Below are positions 34,128 to 44,015 of a stretch of DNA of 64,000 bases, piece after piece. Within the stretch, counting starts at the first letter, position 1. Each line of letters opens with the position of its first letter. Made by a program: the position numbers and the translations under genes. This DNA is from Rheinheimera sp. EpRS3 (GTDB lineage Bacteria; Pseudomonadota; Gammaproteobacteria; Enterobacterales; Alteromonadaceae), in the NCBI RefSeq assembly GCF_001513785.1, contig NZ_LNQS01000001.1, positions 1,488,001-1,552,000 of the forward strand. The letters are read 5' to 3'. Below the pieces are notes generated by a model. It was not told the origin of the DNA, did not search any database, and was given only the letters and a program-made list of their open reading frames with translations.

Positions 34128-35222
34128 ATGAACACCTATGCAGAACCCGTAACCAATAATAGCCGCCGCACGTTATTAAAAATGACCGTCCTGGGTATAG
34201 CCGTGACTAGTGTTTTATCCGCTATAACATTAGCTACACCGGTAAATGCCGAACCTTCGGCACAGTTGCAACTTGTTAGCGAGTGGGACAAAACCTTTGC
34301 CAAAAGCGACAAGGTTGACCACAGAAAAGTGACCTTTAAAAACCGCTATGGCATTACTTTGGCCGCAGATCTTTATGTGCCGAAAAACAGCAGCGGTAAA
34401 CAGGCTGCCATTGTTGTTGGTGGCCCTTTTGGCGCGGTAAAAGAGCAATCATCAGGTTTATATGCGCAAATTATGGCAGAACGCGGCTTTATAACATTGG
34501 CGTTTGATCCGTCTTACACCGGTGAAAGTGGCGGCGAACCGCGCAATGTGGCCTCACCCGATATCAATACTGAAGATTTTAGTGCCGCCGTTGACTTTAT
34601 AGGCCTGTTACAAAATGTTGATCGTGAGCGTATTGGCATCATTGGTATTTGCGGTTGGGGTGGTATGGCATTAAATGCCGTAGCGGCCGACAAGCGCGTC
34701 AAAGCCGTCGTCGCCAGCACCATGTACGATATGACCCGCGTTATGTCCAGAGGCTACAACGACAGCGTGACCCCTGAGCAACGTGCACAAACTTTAGAGC
34801 AACTGAGCCGGCAGCGTTGGGAAGATGCTGCAAACGTGAAGCCGGCCTATCAGCCGGACTACAACACCCCTCCGGAGGATGGTGCACCGCAGTTCATGGT
34901 CGACTACCACGACTACTATGGAACGCCGCGCGGCTATCATAAGCGGGCGGTCAATTCCGGCAATGCCTGGACGCTCACTACGCCGTTGTCGTTTATGAAT
35001 ATGCCGATCCTGAGCTACATCGATGAAATATCGCCTCGCCCGATCTTATTTGTCCATGGTGAAAAGGCGCATTCGCGTTATTTTGCCGAAACAGCTTATG
35101 CAGCAGCGGCACAACCGAAAGAACTAATGATTATCGAAGGTGCCAGCCACGTTGATTTGTATGACCAAGTGGACAAAATCCCGTTTGACAAGCTGACGGA
35201 CTTCTTCCGGAAAAATCTGTAA
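34128..35222 (+). CDS. Alpha/beta hydrolase exported by a Tat-type signal
   Basis: A 364-residue protein with SRRTLLKM at residue ~12, a twin-arginine signal followed by a hydrophobic stretch ending at VNA. The body is a dienelactone-hydrolase-like alpha/beta fold: the elbow GICGWGG has Cys in the nucleophile position (family members use Cys or Ser), the His is in GASHVDLYD, and the Asp is probably in FAFDPSYTGESGG or the later VHGEKAHSR region. GAGGA precedes the start. Substrate is unknown. It is the last gene of the LysR/MFS/cyclophilin-like unit and stops about 120 bases from nth. Confidence 0.87.
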   Translation: MNTYAEPVTNNSRRTLLKMTVLGIAVTSVLSAITLATPVNAEPSAQLQLVSEWDKTFAKSDKVDHRKVTFKNRYGITLAADLYVPKNSSGKQAAIVVGGPFGAVKEQSSGLYAQIMAERGFITLAFDPSYTGESGGEPRNVASPDINTEDFSAAVDFIGLLQNVDRERIGIIGICGWGGMALNAVAADKRVKAVVASTMYDMTRVMSRGYNDSVTPEQRAQTLEQLSRQRWEDAANVKPAYQPDYNTPPEDGAPQFMVDYHDYYGTPRGYHKRAVNSGNAWTLTTPLSFMNMPILSYIDEISPRPILFVHGEKAHSRYFAETAYAAAAQPKELMIIEGASHVDLYDQVDKIPFDKLTDFFRKNL

Positions 35223-35338
35223 AGCAAATTGAGGCCATGACAGGTGGGGCGCCTTTCCATTTCAGCTCACCATGGGGAAAGTTGGTTAAGTGTATTGGAG
35301 CTGCAAGCCCGGAGTTATAGCGTGACGGAGGTGCTGAA

Positions 35339-35971
35339 CTAGTCAGTTTTCTCTTTAAATTCACACAAATCCTCAATAAGGCAGCTGCCACAACGCGGTT
35401 TACGCGCTACGCAGGTGTAGCGGCCGTGCAGGATTAGCCAGTGGTGCACGTCGAGCTTAAACTCGGCGGGCACCACTTTAAGCAATTTGTGTTCAACCTC
35501 GTCGACATTTTTACCCGGCGCCAGTTTAGTGCGGTTAGATACACGGAAAATGTGGGTGTCTACCGCTATAGTAGGCCAGCCAAAGGCGGTGTTCAGTACC
35601 ACATTGGCGGTTTTACGGCCAACGCCGGGTAGGGCTTCGAGTGCTTCGCGGTTTTCCGGCACTTCGCCGCCGTGTTGCTCGACCAGTATGCGGCAGGTTT
35701 TAATCACATTTTCGGCTTTGGTATTAAACAAACCAATGGTTTTAATGTAGTGCTTTACCCCGTCTACACCCAAGTCCAGCATCGCTTGCGGGGTACGCGC
35801 TGCCGGAAAAAAATGTTTGGTAGCTTTATTCACCCCCACATCGGTGGCCTGGGCGGATAACAGCACCGCTATCAGCAGCTCAAACGGTGAGCTGTATTCC
35901 AGCTCGGTGGTGGGTGTTGGATTAGCTGCGCGCAGGCGGCTGAGTATTTCAATACGTTTTTGTTTATTCAT
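35339..35971 (-). CDS. nth: Endonuclease III (DNA glycosylase/AP lyase)
   Basis: A 210-residue base-excision-repair enzyme, nearly the length of E. coli Nth (211), from the ATG at 35971; an upstream extension overlaps rsxE and is rejected. The helix-hairpin-helix EALPGVGRKTANVV with catalytic Lys, the catalytic Asp in AVDTHIFRV, and the 4Fe-4S Cys set at the C terminus (CVARKPRCGSCLIEDLC) are all present. It is the last gene of the rsx operon, seven bases after rsxE. Its stop codon lies at the edge of acquired DNA, so its last codons may have been brought by the insertion. Confidence 0.97.
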   Translation of the reverse strand: MNKQKRIEILSRLRAANPTPTTELEYSSPFELLIAVLLSAQATDVGVNKATKHFFPAARTPQAMLDLGVDGVKHYIKTIGLFNTKAENVIKTCRILVEQHGGEVPENREALEALPGVGRKTANVVLNTAFGWPTIAVDTHIFRVSNRTKLAPGKNVDEVEHKLLKVVPAEFKLDVHHWLILHGRYTCVARKPRCGSCLIEDLCEFKEKTD

Positions 35972-35978
35972 CTGTTTT

Positions 35979-36674
35979 TTACTGCGCAGCGCCGGTAACG
36001 CGGGCACGGGCAATACTGCCTTTTTCCACTGCCTGGCGTTGTTTAAGTTTATTATCAATAACGTTTTTCAGCGCGATCAGCAGCCCCATACCAAGGAATG
36101 CACCGGGTGGCAGCATGGCCAGCAAAAAATGGCTGTCGGCGTGGAATACTTCTACCCGTAATGCTTTGGCCCAGTCACCCAGTAATAAGTCAGCACCGTC
36201 AAACAAAGTGCCCTGGCCAAGTACTTCACGCATGGCGCCCAGTACCAGTAATACCAGCATAAAACCTAAGCCCATCATAATGGCGTCGATGGCAGAGGGC
36301 AGCACCGGGTTTTTTGAGGCAAAGGCCTCAGCCCGGCCGATAATAGCGCAGTTAGTGACAATTAATGGAATAAAAATACCCAGAGACAGGTACAAGTCAT
36401 AGGTATAAGCATTCATCAGCAGTTGTACGGCGGTAACCAGGCTGGCAATAATTAACACAAACACCGGAATACGAATTTCGCTGGCAACATGGTTACGCAC
36501 TAAAGACACCGCGATATTGGAACCGAGCAGTACTAATAAAGTCGCGGCGCCAAGCCCCAGCGCATTGGTAACCGTGGCGGTAACGGCCAATAGCGGGCAC
36601 AGGCCCAGCAACTGCACCAGCCCTGGGTTGTTTTTCCATAAACCCTGCAGGGTTAATTCTTTAAACTGACTCAT
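35979..36674 (-). CDS. rsxE: Rsx/Rnf electron transport complex subunit E
   Basis: A 231-residue integral membrane protein with six helices, start at the ATG 36674 ([31 protein letters not shown]). The Cys in GLCPLLAV and the second in [16 protein letters not shown] are the conserved pair that coordinate the intramembrane [2Fe-2S] cluster between RsxA and RsxE. Paralogous to rsxA. It lies 10 bases after rsxG. Confidence 0.95.
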   Translation of the reverse strand: MSQFKELTLQGLWKNNPGLVQLLGLCPLLAVTATVTNALGLGAATLLVLLGSNIAVSLVRNHVASEIRIPVFVLIIASLVTAVQLLMNAYTYDLYLSLGIFIPLIVTNCAIIGRAEAFASKNPVLPSAIDAIMMGLGFMLVLLVLGAMREVLGQGTLFDGADLLLGDWAKALRVEVFHADSHFLLAMLPPGAFLGMGLLIALKNVIDNKLKQRQAVEKGSIARARVTGAAQ

Positions 36675-36684
36675 TGTGGCCTCG

Positions 36685-37311
36685 TTATAGGGCGCAATTG
36701 GCCGGGATATCGGCAAGTTCAGGCTGTTGCTGTATCAGCAGGGCGGCATTGCGCACTGCCTGTATTACTGCCCGAGGTGTAATAGTGGCGCCGGTAAACT
36801 GATCAAAATCGCCGCCATCTTTGCGCACTGCCCATTTACTGGCATTGTCGTCTGTTACCGTTTTACCGCTAAAGCTGAAAATCCATGGCGAGCGGCGGGC
36901 TTCTATTTTGTCACCCAGGCCCGGTGTTTCTTTATGATCCAGTACCCGGCTGCCTAAAATAGTGCCGTCCGGGGTTAAGGCGACTATTAAATCAATATTA
37001 CCGCTGTAGCCATTTGGTGCTGTGGTTTCAACAATAAAACCTGCCAGTTCGCCGTTCTGGCGCCAGCGATACACCGCTTGCGCGGTGGTGCGGCCCAACA
37101 GTGCTTCATTGGTTACCAGCAGACAATCCTGCAGTAATGACTGGCTGGCGTCTACGCCGGGCAGTACTTCAGACAAAATAGCCAGCTTACTGGCCAGCAG
37201 TTGCTCACTGATACGGGGGGCAGTTTGCTGGTTTACCAGGCTGAGTATTGCGACACAAAATACAGCTGCAGCGCCAAGCGCCAGGGCATTTTTTCTGATG
37301 GCTCGAATCAT
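36685..37311 (-). CDS. rsxG: Rsx/Rnf complex subunit G (FMN protein)
   Basis: A 208-residue periplasmic flavoprotein with one N-terminal helix ([18 protein letters not shown]). The FMN-attachment motif [11 protein letters not shown] is intact, Thr being the residue covalently linked to FMN by ApbE. It relays electrons on the outer face. The start overlaps the end of rsxD by four bases. Confidence 0.95.
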   Translation of the reverse strand: MIRAIRKNALALGAAAVFCVAILSLVNQQTAPRISEQLLASKLAILSEVLPGVDASQSLLQDCLLVTNEALLGRTTAQAVYRWRQNGELAGFIVETTAPNGYSGNIDLIVALTPDGTILGSRVLDHKETPGLGDKIEARRSPWIFSFSGKTVTDDNASKWAVRKDGGDFDQFTGATITPRAVIQAVRNAALLIQQQPELADIPANCAL

Positions 37312-38375
37312 TTTAGTTCGCTCCGCGGCCGGTGGCCATAAGTACGGGGCCGGGTGTAGTAATCAATTAACGGCACCGCCATATTGGCCAGTAATACGGC
37401 AAAGGCATAGGCGTCGGGGTAGCCACCAAAATTGCGGATTAAAAATACCAGCAGGCCAATCAGGGCGCCGTAGACCAAACGGCCTTTGTTGGTGGTGGAG
37501 GCCGACACAGGATCGGTAGCAATAAAAAACGCCGCCAGCATAGTGCCGCCACTAAACAGATGAAATAGCGGCCCGGCAATGGTATCCGGCGCTGCCAGAG
37601 TGGCAATGGCAGATAACACAAACAGGCTGGCAATAACGGCCAGTGGAATACGCCAACTGATAATTTTCTGCTGAATAAGCAGTAAACCACCGGCCAGATA
37701 AGCCAGGTTGAGCCACAACCAGCCGGTACCGGCAAAGGCAAAAAACACCGGCCGGTTCAGGCTTTCATCCAGCGTCAGGCCCCGGCTGAGATCAGTGCGT
37801 AAGGTGTCCAGCGGCGTGGCCATGGTAATACCATCTATATTGGCTTGCAGCTGTGGCAGGCTAAAACCACTGCAGCTGTAGTGCGTGAAGATACTACAGA
37901 CAGCGTCCAGCGGGGTTAAATCAACACTTTGCAAAGACAGTGGCGGCAGCCATTGCGTCATTTGCAGCGGGAATGACACCAGCAGCAATACATAAGCCGC
38001 CATCGCCGGGTTAAACAGATTATTGCCCAGGCCGCCGTAAAGTTGTTTAACCATAATAATGGCAAAAGCGGTGCCAATAACAATGATCCACCAGGGCGCA
38101 TAGGGCGGTATGGCTATCGCCAGTAATACGGCGGTAAGCAAGGCACTGTTGTCTTTTAAGCGGGACAATACCGGCTTGCCACGTAATTTTAAGATCAGCG
38201 CTTCGCTTAGCCAGGCGGTAACGATTGCCAGTACTAACTGGATAAGTACACCATAGCCAAATAATACCGCCTGCACGGCAATACCGGGTAAACACGCCAG
38301 TGCCACCAGTCGCATGATATGCGCTGTGCTGCGTTGGTTATGCTGATGTGGCGAGCTGGCTATTTTAAAACTCAT
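37308..38375 (-). CDS. rsxD: Rsx/Rnf complex subunit D (FMN protein)
   Basis: A 355-residue membrane protein related to NqrB with about ten helices. The covalent-FMN motif is ITMATPLDTL near residue 187, and the second conserved block FLIATDPVSASTTNKGRLVYG is present. It overlaps rsxC and rsxG by four bases each, so the operon is translationally coupled through here. Confidence 0.95.
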   Translation of the reverse strand: MSFKIASSPHQHNQRSTAHIMRLVALACLPGIAVQAVLFGYGVLIQLVLAIVTAWLSEALILKLRGKPVLSRLKDNSALLTAVLLAIAIPPYAPWWIIVIGTAFAIIMVKQLYGGLGNNLFNPAMAAYVLLLVSFPLQMTQWLPPLSLQSVDLTPLDAVCSIFTHYSCSGFSLPQLQANIDGITMATPLDTLRTDLSRGLTLDESLNRPVFFAFAGTGWLWLNLAYLAGGLLLIQQKIISWRIPLAVIASLFVLSAIATLAAPDTIAGPLFHLFSGGTMLAAFFIATDPVSASTTNKGRLVYGALIGLLVFLIRNFGGYPDAYAFAVLLANMAVPLIDYYTRPRTYGHRPRSELK

Positions 38376-40594
38376 GAGTTCTCACTATCGGCTTGTTTAC
38401 GTGCTTTGGCGCGGGCAATGGCTGCAGCAATGGCAGCTTTGCGCGGATCTTCTTTTACAACCGCATCTGCTACAACCGTCTCCGCCTGATCTGCTATAAC
38501 AGCCTCTGTTGCAACGGGGGCGGTTTGCTCTGTGGCTTCAGCACTGGCTTGTTTTTTAGCTTTGGCACGGGCCAGCGCTGCGGCGACAGCAGCCTTACGC
38601 GGATCTTCTGCTGCTACAGCTGCATCAGATGCTGCGGTTGGTTTATTTACTGCACCGGCGCTAGCGGGTGGTGCACTGGTTTCATTTTCAGTTTGCGCCT
38701 GTTGCTTAGCTTTAGCCCGGGCGATAGCGGCAGCAATAGCCGCTTTGCGTGGGTCGGCCTCTGCTGGTGCCAGTGCCTCGTTGATTTTTTCAGTGTTTGG
38801 CGCCGGCATTACTTGCTGTTTTGTCGCATGTTGCTCTGTTGCCTGGGCGGCTTTTTTGGCCTGGGCGCGGGCAATAGCTGCAGCTACGGCGGCTGCTTTG
38901 CTGTCGGTATTATTAGTTGCAGCTGGCGTTGGCTCTGGCTGCCCGCTGGGTGGCTCAGTGGCTTGCTGCTGGGCTTTTTGTTGTTGATAGTCCCGCGCCT
39001 GCTGTTTTTTCAGCTCGCGCTCGGCCAGAATCTGCTCTTTATTGCGCTCATCTGCTGGTGCCGCCTGGGCCTGTTTCGCTTTAATACGTGCCAGGGCGTC
39101 GGCCACAGCGGTATTGGCGCCACTGGCCAGTTGCTGTTGCTGCCGGGCAGCTGCCAGCTGTTGGTTACGTTGCTGCCGTTCTTGCTTCTCTTGCTCTAAC
39201 CTGGCGTTACGGGCTTCAAAGCGGGCTTTGGCCTGTTCGGCTTTTAACGCTTCGCGCTGCTGCTCGCGAATATCGGCTTTGGCAACACGGTAATACTGCA
39301 CCAGTGGAATTTCACTCGGGCAGACATAAGCACAGGCACCACATTCAATGCAGTCGGCCAGGTTATATTCGTTAAGTTTATCGCTGTCTTTGGCTTTGCT
39401 GTACCACAGCAATTGCTGCGGCAATAAGCTGGCCGGGCAGGCATCGGCGCAGGCACTGCAGCGGATACAGTCCATTTCTGTGCTGGCTGCCGGTAACTCT
39501 TGTGCAGTGGGGGCCAGTACACAGTTGGTGGTTTTAACTACCGGCACGCTTAAATCGGGCAGGGTAAAGCCCATCATAGGCCCGCCCATTATAACCCGCT
39601 GTTGTGGCTGGCTTTGAAAGCCACAGGCATCGAGCAGTGCCGATACCGGCGTACCCAGTAATGCCAGCACATTTTGTGGCTGGTTTAAGGTGTCGCCGGC
39701 AACGGTAACAATGCGTGACAGCAACGGGTGATCGTCCAGCACGGCCTGGGCAATAGCAAAGGCGGTGCCGACGTTTTGCATAACGATGCCAATATCGGCC
39801 GGGCGGCGGCCATTGGGCACTTCTTTATTGGTTAACAGCTGAATAAGCTGTTTTTCACCACCAGACGGATATTTAGTTGGCACTACGCGCACATAATAGT
39901 GCTCACGCTGGCTGCAGGCGGCCATCATTGCCGCAGCGGCTATAGGTTTGTCATCTTCAATACCAATTAATACCGCTTTGGGGTTAAGCAAGCGGCACAG
40001 AATATCAATGCCTTTAACGATGGTGGTGGCAGCTTCCTGCATCAGTAAATCATCGGCGCTGATGTAGGGTTCGCATTCAACCGCGTTAATAATCAGATAA
40101 TCGACCGGTTGCGTAAGGCCGGCTTTAATATGGGTAGGAAAACCGGCACCGCCCATACCGGCTATACCGCTGTCCTGAATACGGCTGAGCAGGGTGAGAT
40201 TGTCGCAGGTTAAAAAATTCAACGGCTCGCGCTGGCGCCATTCGTCCAGGCCATCGGGTTCCAGCACCAGGGTGAGTTCCGGCAATGCCGAAGGGTGCGG
40301 GCTGGTGTGCGGCGTTATACTCAATACTGTGCCTGAAGTGGGCGCATGTATCGGCACCGCCATAGAGTTATCTGCGCCGGTGAGTTGCTGGCCTTTTAAT
40401 ACTCTTTCACCGACCTTTACCAGTAACTGGCCAGCCACACCAATATGCTGACGCAACGGTAAATACAGCCGGTCGGGTATCGGTAATACGGCGATCGGTT
40501 TTTGATTTGTTTGCTCTTTGCGGCCCGGTGGGTGAATGCCGCCATGGAAATCCCATAGCTTACCGGCCTGAATTTGCTGAAATAAACCTGGCAT
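38372..40594 (-). CDS. rsxC: Rsx/Rnf complex subunit C with Ala-rich repeat tail
   Basis: A 740-residue peripheral subunit carrying NADH- and FMN-binding domains (GIAGMGGAGFPTHIK near residue 140 is the flavin/NADH loop) and two 4Fe-4S sites (CIRCSACADACP and CIECGACAYVCP, residues ~375-430). Residues ~450-740 are a long low-complexity tail: a Gln/Arg-rich coiled region then at least four copies of D-P-R-K-A-A-[IV]-A-A-A-[IL]-A-R-A-K-A. Tails of this sort occur in gammaproteobacterial RsxC and may dock the soluble part to the complex. The N-terminal part accepts electrons from NADH. Confidence 0.95.
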   Translation of the reverse strand: MPGLFQQIQAGKLWDFHGGIHPPGRKEQTNQKPIAVLPIPDRLYLPLRQHIGVAGQLLVKVGERVLKGQQLTGADNSMAVPIHAPTSGTVLSITPHTSPHPSALPELTLVLEPDGLDEWRQREPLNFLTCDNLTLLSRIQDSGIAGMGGAGFPTHIKAGLTQPVDYLIINAVECEPYISADDLLMQEAATTIVKGIDILCRLLNPKAVLIGIEDDKPIAAAAMMAACSQREHYYVRVVPTKYPSGGEKQLIQLLTNKEVPNGRRPADIGIVMQNVGTAFAIAQAVLDDHPLLSRIVTVAGDTLNQPQNVLALLGTPVSALLDACGFQSQPQQRVIMGGPMMGFTLPDLSVPVVKTTNCVLAPTAQELPAASTEMDCIRCSACADACPASLLPQQLLWYSKAKDSDKLNEYNLADCIECGACAYVCPSEIPLVQYYRVAKADIREQQREALKAEQAKARFEARNARLEQEKQERQQRNQQLAAARQQQQLASGANTAVADALARIKAKQAQAAPADERNKEQILAERELKKQQARDYQQQKAQQQATEPPSGQPEPTPAATNNTDSKAAAVAAAIARAQAKKAAQATEQHATKQQVMPAPNTEKINEALAPAEADPRKAAIAAAIARAKAKQQAQTENETSAPPASAGAVNKPTAASDAAVAAEDPRKAAVAAALARAKAKKQASAEATEQTAPVATEAVIADQAETVVADAVVKEDPRKAAIAAAIARAKARKQADSENS

Positions 40595-40598
40595 GGCG

Positions 40599-41150
40599 TT
40601 ACTCCACCATCCGAACCGGAATTGCCGCTAAATCCCACTTCCAGCGCTCTGGCGTGGTGGCAACCGGTATCATATCAATACAATCTACCGGGCAGGGTTC
40701 AACACAGAGATCGCAACCTGTGCATTCGTCTGCCAGCACTGTGTGCATCAGTTTGGATGCGCCGACAATGGCATCAACCGGGCACGCCTGAATACATTTG
40801 GTACAACCTATACACTCATCTTCACGAATATAAGCAACACGTTTTACGTTTTCGGTTTGCGCTTCGTTCAGGGGTTTGGCTTCAACGCCCATTAAATCGG
40901 CCAGTTTACGAATAGTGGCTTCACCGCCCGGTGGGCACTTATTAATATCATCGCCATTGGCGATGGCTTGCGCATAAGGCCGGCAACCGGGATATCCGCA
41001 CTGGCCGCACTGGGTTTGCGGCAGTATGTCGTCAATTTGTTCTACCAGCGGATCGCTATCTACTTTAAAGCGAATAGCGGCGTAACCCAGCACAGCACCA
41101 AATATCAGCGCCAGCGTACCTAAAGCAATCAGGGCAGTGAGTAAAGTCAT
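40599..41150 (-). CDS. rsxB: Rsx/Rnf complex subunit B (ferredoxin-type)
   Basis: A 183-residue protein with an N-terminal membrane helix, a 4Fe-4S motif [10 protein letters not shown] (residues ~47-56, third Cys further along), and two classical ferredoxin clusters [16 protein letters not shown] and [16 protein letters not shown]. It passes electrons between RsxC and the membrane part or external ferredoxin. Stop and start overlaps with rsxA (1 base) confirm the operon. Confidence 0.96.
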   Translation of the reverse strand: MTLLTALIALGTLALIFGAVLGYAAIRFKVDSDPLVEQIDDILPQTQCGQCGYPGCRPYAQAIANGDDINKCPPGGEATIRKLADLMGVEAKPLNEAQTENVKRVAYIREDECIGCTKCIQACPVDAIVGASKLMHTVLADECTGCDLCVEPCPVDCIDMIPVATTPERWKWDLAAIPVRMVE

Positions 41151-41731
41151 CAGGCTTTTACCAGGCCGGTAAAGCCCATAAAGGCCAGCGACATTAAACC
41201 GGCAGTGATCATGGCAATAGCCGCGCCTTTAAACGGTAAGGGTACATCGGCAGCCGCCAGCCGTTCACGCATGGCGGCAAACAGGATTAATACCAAAGAG
41301 AAACCCACTGCAGCGCCAAAGCCGTAAACAACGGAATTAATAAAGTTATGCCGTTCATTTACGTTTAACAGTGCCACACCAAGCACGGCGCAGTTGGTGG
41401 TAATAAGCGGCAGGAAAATACCTAATAAACGATACAAAGTAGGGCTGGTTTTGTGCACCACCATTTCAGTAAACTGCACGACTACCGCGATAACCAGAAT
41501 AAACGCCAGCGTACGCAGATAAAGTAAATCCAGCGGCGCTAACAGATAGTGATCAACCAGATAACTGCATAGTGAGGCTAAGGTAAGCACAAAGGTAGTA
41601 GCCAGCGACATACCAATGGCTGTTTCCAGTTTGCCGGACACACCCATAAAGGGGCACAGGCCAAGAAACTTTACCAGTACAAAGTTATTTACCAACACAG
41701 TACTGATTAACAACAGCAGAAATTCAGTCAT
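41150..41731 (-). CDS. rsxA: Rsx/Rnf complex subunit A
   Basis: A 193-residue six-helix membrane protein, first gene of the rsxABCDGE-nth operon. It starts [31 protein letters not shown]; the Cys in GLCPFMG and the one in [13 protein letters not shown] coordinate the [2Fe-2S] cluster shared with RsxE. In E. coli the complex reduces SoxR; in other bacteria it couples NADH/ferredoxin exchange to ion pumping. The operon promoter should lie in the ~115 bases upstream, but no clear motif was seen. Confidence 0.96.
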   Translation of the reverse strand: MTEFLLLLISTVLVNNFVLVKFLGLCPFMGVSGKLETAIGMSLATTFVLTLASLCSYLVDHYLLAPLDLLYLRTLAFILVIAVVVQFTEMVVHKTSPTLYRLLGIFLPLITTNCAVLGVALLNVNERHNFINSVVYGFGAAVGFSLVLILFAAMRERLAAADVPLPFKGAAIAMITAGLMSLAFMGFTGLVKA

Positions 41732-41846
41732 CGTATCGCTCAGGCAAAAATCAGGCGCATATTATGCAATTAAGCGGCTTGTGACACAACCAGACAAAGC
41801 GTAGGGGCTTGGCGGCTGGTATTTAAGCATAGCCGCCATCGTGGTA

Positions 41847-43772
41847 TTAAATAGGCGCGGGTTTACCGATGTAATAACCCTGATTACCGTCGATAAACAG
41901 TGATTCCAACATATGTTTTTCTTCTTGTGTTTCAACGCTTTCAGCAAAAACACCAACACCAATACGATGGGCTAAATCTATCATCAGGCGCATAAAGTAT
42001 TGGTTGTTTTTATCATCATTAATATGGCGGGTGTAGCTGCCGTCCATTTTGACGTAATCAGGTTTCAGATCGCGGAAAAATTTAAATGAGGTAATACCGA
42101 CGCCAAATTTCTCTACGGTGACGCGCGCGCCGGCCCGGTGCACCATATCAATAAAGCGTTTGCTGGTTTTCAGGTTCTGCTGCAAACCAAACTCAGTGAC
42201 TTCAAATATCAGTTTGGCAGCGATATGGGCATCTTTTAATAAACGCCGCTCCAGCCAGATAATAAACTGGTCGTCGTGCACACAACGGGCAGACAGGTTT
42301 AAACCAAAATATTGATCCTGCAGGTTTTTATTTTTAATAGTGGTTAATGCCGTTTCAATGATCAGCCGGTCAACCTGTACTATGCGGTCCAGCTTTTCTG
42401 CCATGGCTAAAAACGAGGCGGTAGGCAGCACCTGGTTTTCCTGCGTTTTAAACCGCACCAGAATTTCTGAGTAAGCTTTGGCTGAACGGTTAGCCGGTTG
42501 AATAAGCTGCACCAGCAGGGCGATGCGGTGGTTGGTCAGCACGTCATCAATAACATTGCGCCAGTTTTGGTTACCGTAACTGCCATTGGTCATATCTAAA
42601 CCGGACGATTCTTTTTGCAGATGCCAGGCATTAGGTTGCTTGGTTTGTGCCAGGCTGATAGAGGTATCGGCCACGGCCAGCAATTCACCCAGGGCTTTAC
42701 CGGATTCATAACTGACCAGGCCTGTGTAAGCAACTGAATCCAGCTCAGCCATTTTTTGATATTCATTCAGCCTGCTTTGCAATTGCAGGGCAAAGTTTTC
42801 TGCTTCTTTGGGCGTGACTCTAGGCAGCAAAATACCAAAGTCTGAGCTATTTAGCCGGTAAACGCGGTTGTCTTTATAATTGTCGGCCAGTTTTTTAACG
42901 ATAGTGGCTACTTCACGAATATAGCTGTCACCTTCCTGATAGCCGCGGGTTTGGTTTAATGCCTGCAGCTCGGTACAGCGGGTAATAGCAAAAACACCAA
43001 AATCGTTTTGCTCGTTCTGGCGGATGTTTTCTTCATAATATTGCACAAAGCGGTTGCGGTTTGGTAAATCAGTAACCGGATCTTTATAGGCTTCTTCAGC
43101 AATCTGATGCGCATTGCTGGTCATTTCGTTGTACTGGCTGCGGGTGTAATGTGCCAGCTTTTGTAAAGCGACATTAATATCGGCAAATTCCGGCGGAATT
43201 TTATTCCAGTCGGGCTCGCTTTTTTGTGGATCAACAATAAAGCGGTCAATTAAATCGTTAACTGCAGCAGTGGTGCGCTTATAGCTGCGGTTAATGCTGC
43301 TTTTGCTCATCAGCACCGGCAACCAGCCGATAACAAAAGGCGCTAATATCAGTAGTAACACTAATTGCAAAAATGCTTGTAAGCGCTGGCTGAGATCCAG
43401 CTGATAGCTGATTTGGATATTCTGATCCTGATTACGCACAGTTTGCTGTTTAAACTCACTGCCAAACAGTTCCAGTACCGCAGTAGCAACAGCCGCATAA
43501 TTGTTATTCTGGTTTTGTTCATGCAATACCGTGCCATCCAACTGGCTGATACGTAAGCTTTTTAAGGCGAAGCTACGATCAAGCTGGCGGCTGAGTATTT
43601 TGCCGTCGCCGCTAAGGTGATGGCTGAGAATTTGCTCAATGGCGACGCTGGCGTGTTGTTGATCGTTATCCAGCTGTTGTTGGGTATACAGCACCAGTGC
43701 GGTCAGTGCGATAGCAGCTAACAAAAACGCAGACAGCAGTTGGCTGATAAGCAAAGTACGGAATATTCTCAT
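41847..43772 (-). CDS. LapD/CsrD-like membrane protein with degenerate GGDEF and EAL domains
   Basis: A 641-residue protein with two membrane helices (residues ~5-27 and ~130-150) enclosing a periplasmic LapD/MoxY-type domain, then a cytoplasmic GGDEF domain (~235-390) and EAL domain (~410-641). Both active sites look dead: the GGDEF signature reads N-S-S-D-F, and in the EAL domain the motif is S-E-I-L and the metal-binding DD of the loop is replaced (VTVEKFGVG). This suggests a c-di-GMP receptor such as LapD, or a CsrD-type RNA-decay factor, rather than an enzyme. Start chosen at the ATG 43772. It is probably monocistronic, between rsxA and the tRNA cluster. Confidence 0.85.
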   Translation of the reverse strand: MRIFRTLLISQLLSAFLLAAIALTALVLYTQQQLDNDQQHASVAIEQILSHHLSGDGKILSRQLDRSFALKSLRISQLDGTVLHEQNQNNNYAAVATAVLELFGSEFKQQTVRNQDQNIQISYQLDLSQRLQAFLQLVLLLILAPFVIGWLPVLMSKSSINRSYKRTTAAVNDLIDRFIVDPQKSEPDWNKIPPEFADINVALQKLAHYTRSQYNEMTSNAHQIAEEAYKDPVTDLPNRNRFVQYYEENIRQNEQNDFGVFAITRCTELQALNQTRGYQEGDSYIREVATIVKKLADNYKDNRVYRLNSSDFGILLPRVTPKEAENFALQLQSRLNEYQKMAELDSVAYTGLVSYESGKALGELLAVADTSISLAQTKQPNAWHLQKESSGLDMTNGSYGNQNWRNVIDDVLTNHRIALLVQLIQPANRSAKAYSEILVRFKTQENQVLPTASFLAMAEKLDRIVQVDRLIIETALTTIKNKNLQDQYFGLNLSARCVHDDQFIIWLERRLLKDAHIAAKLIFEVTEFGLQQNLKTSKRFIDMVHRAGARVTVEKFGVGITSFKFFRDLKPDYVKMDGSYTRHINDDKNNQYFMRLMIDLAHRIGVGVFAESVETQEEKHMLESLFIDGNQGYYIGKPAPI

Positions 43773-43915
43773 AAGCAATGACCACCAGATAAACTGTTTC
43801 CTTGTCCTAACGCTTAATATAGGTTTAGGCAGGCGCAATAGAAAGCTAATTAAATCAAAAAAATAGTGGGAAATAAACAAATAGCGACAGACGCAGGGAA
43901 AACAGTAGTTAAGTT

Positions 43916-43992
43916 TGGCTCCCCAGACTGGACTCGAACCAGTGACCTACGGATTAACAGTCCGCCGCTCTAACCAACTGAGCTACTAGGGA
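43916..43992 (-). tRNA. tRNA-Asn(GTT), third of a tandem array
   Basis: On the minus strand the 77-base sequence folds as a cloverleaf with acceptor TCCCTAG/CTGGGGA, anticodon loop CTGTTAA (anticodon GTT), T loop GGTTCGAGTCC and an encoded 3' CCA. Confidence 0.97.
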
Positions 43993-44015
43993 ATAGAAGA
44001 ATAAACGCTGCCCCG

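Noticed and set aside
38393..39199. Large + strand frames opposite rsxC, rich in Cys, Gly and Phe
   Set aside because: They are the antisense image of the Ala/Lys repeat tail of RsxC.
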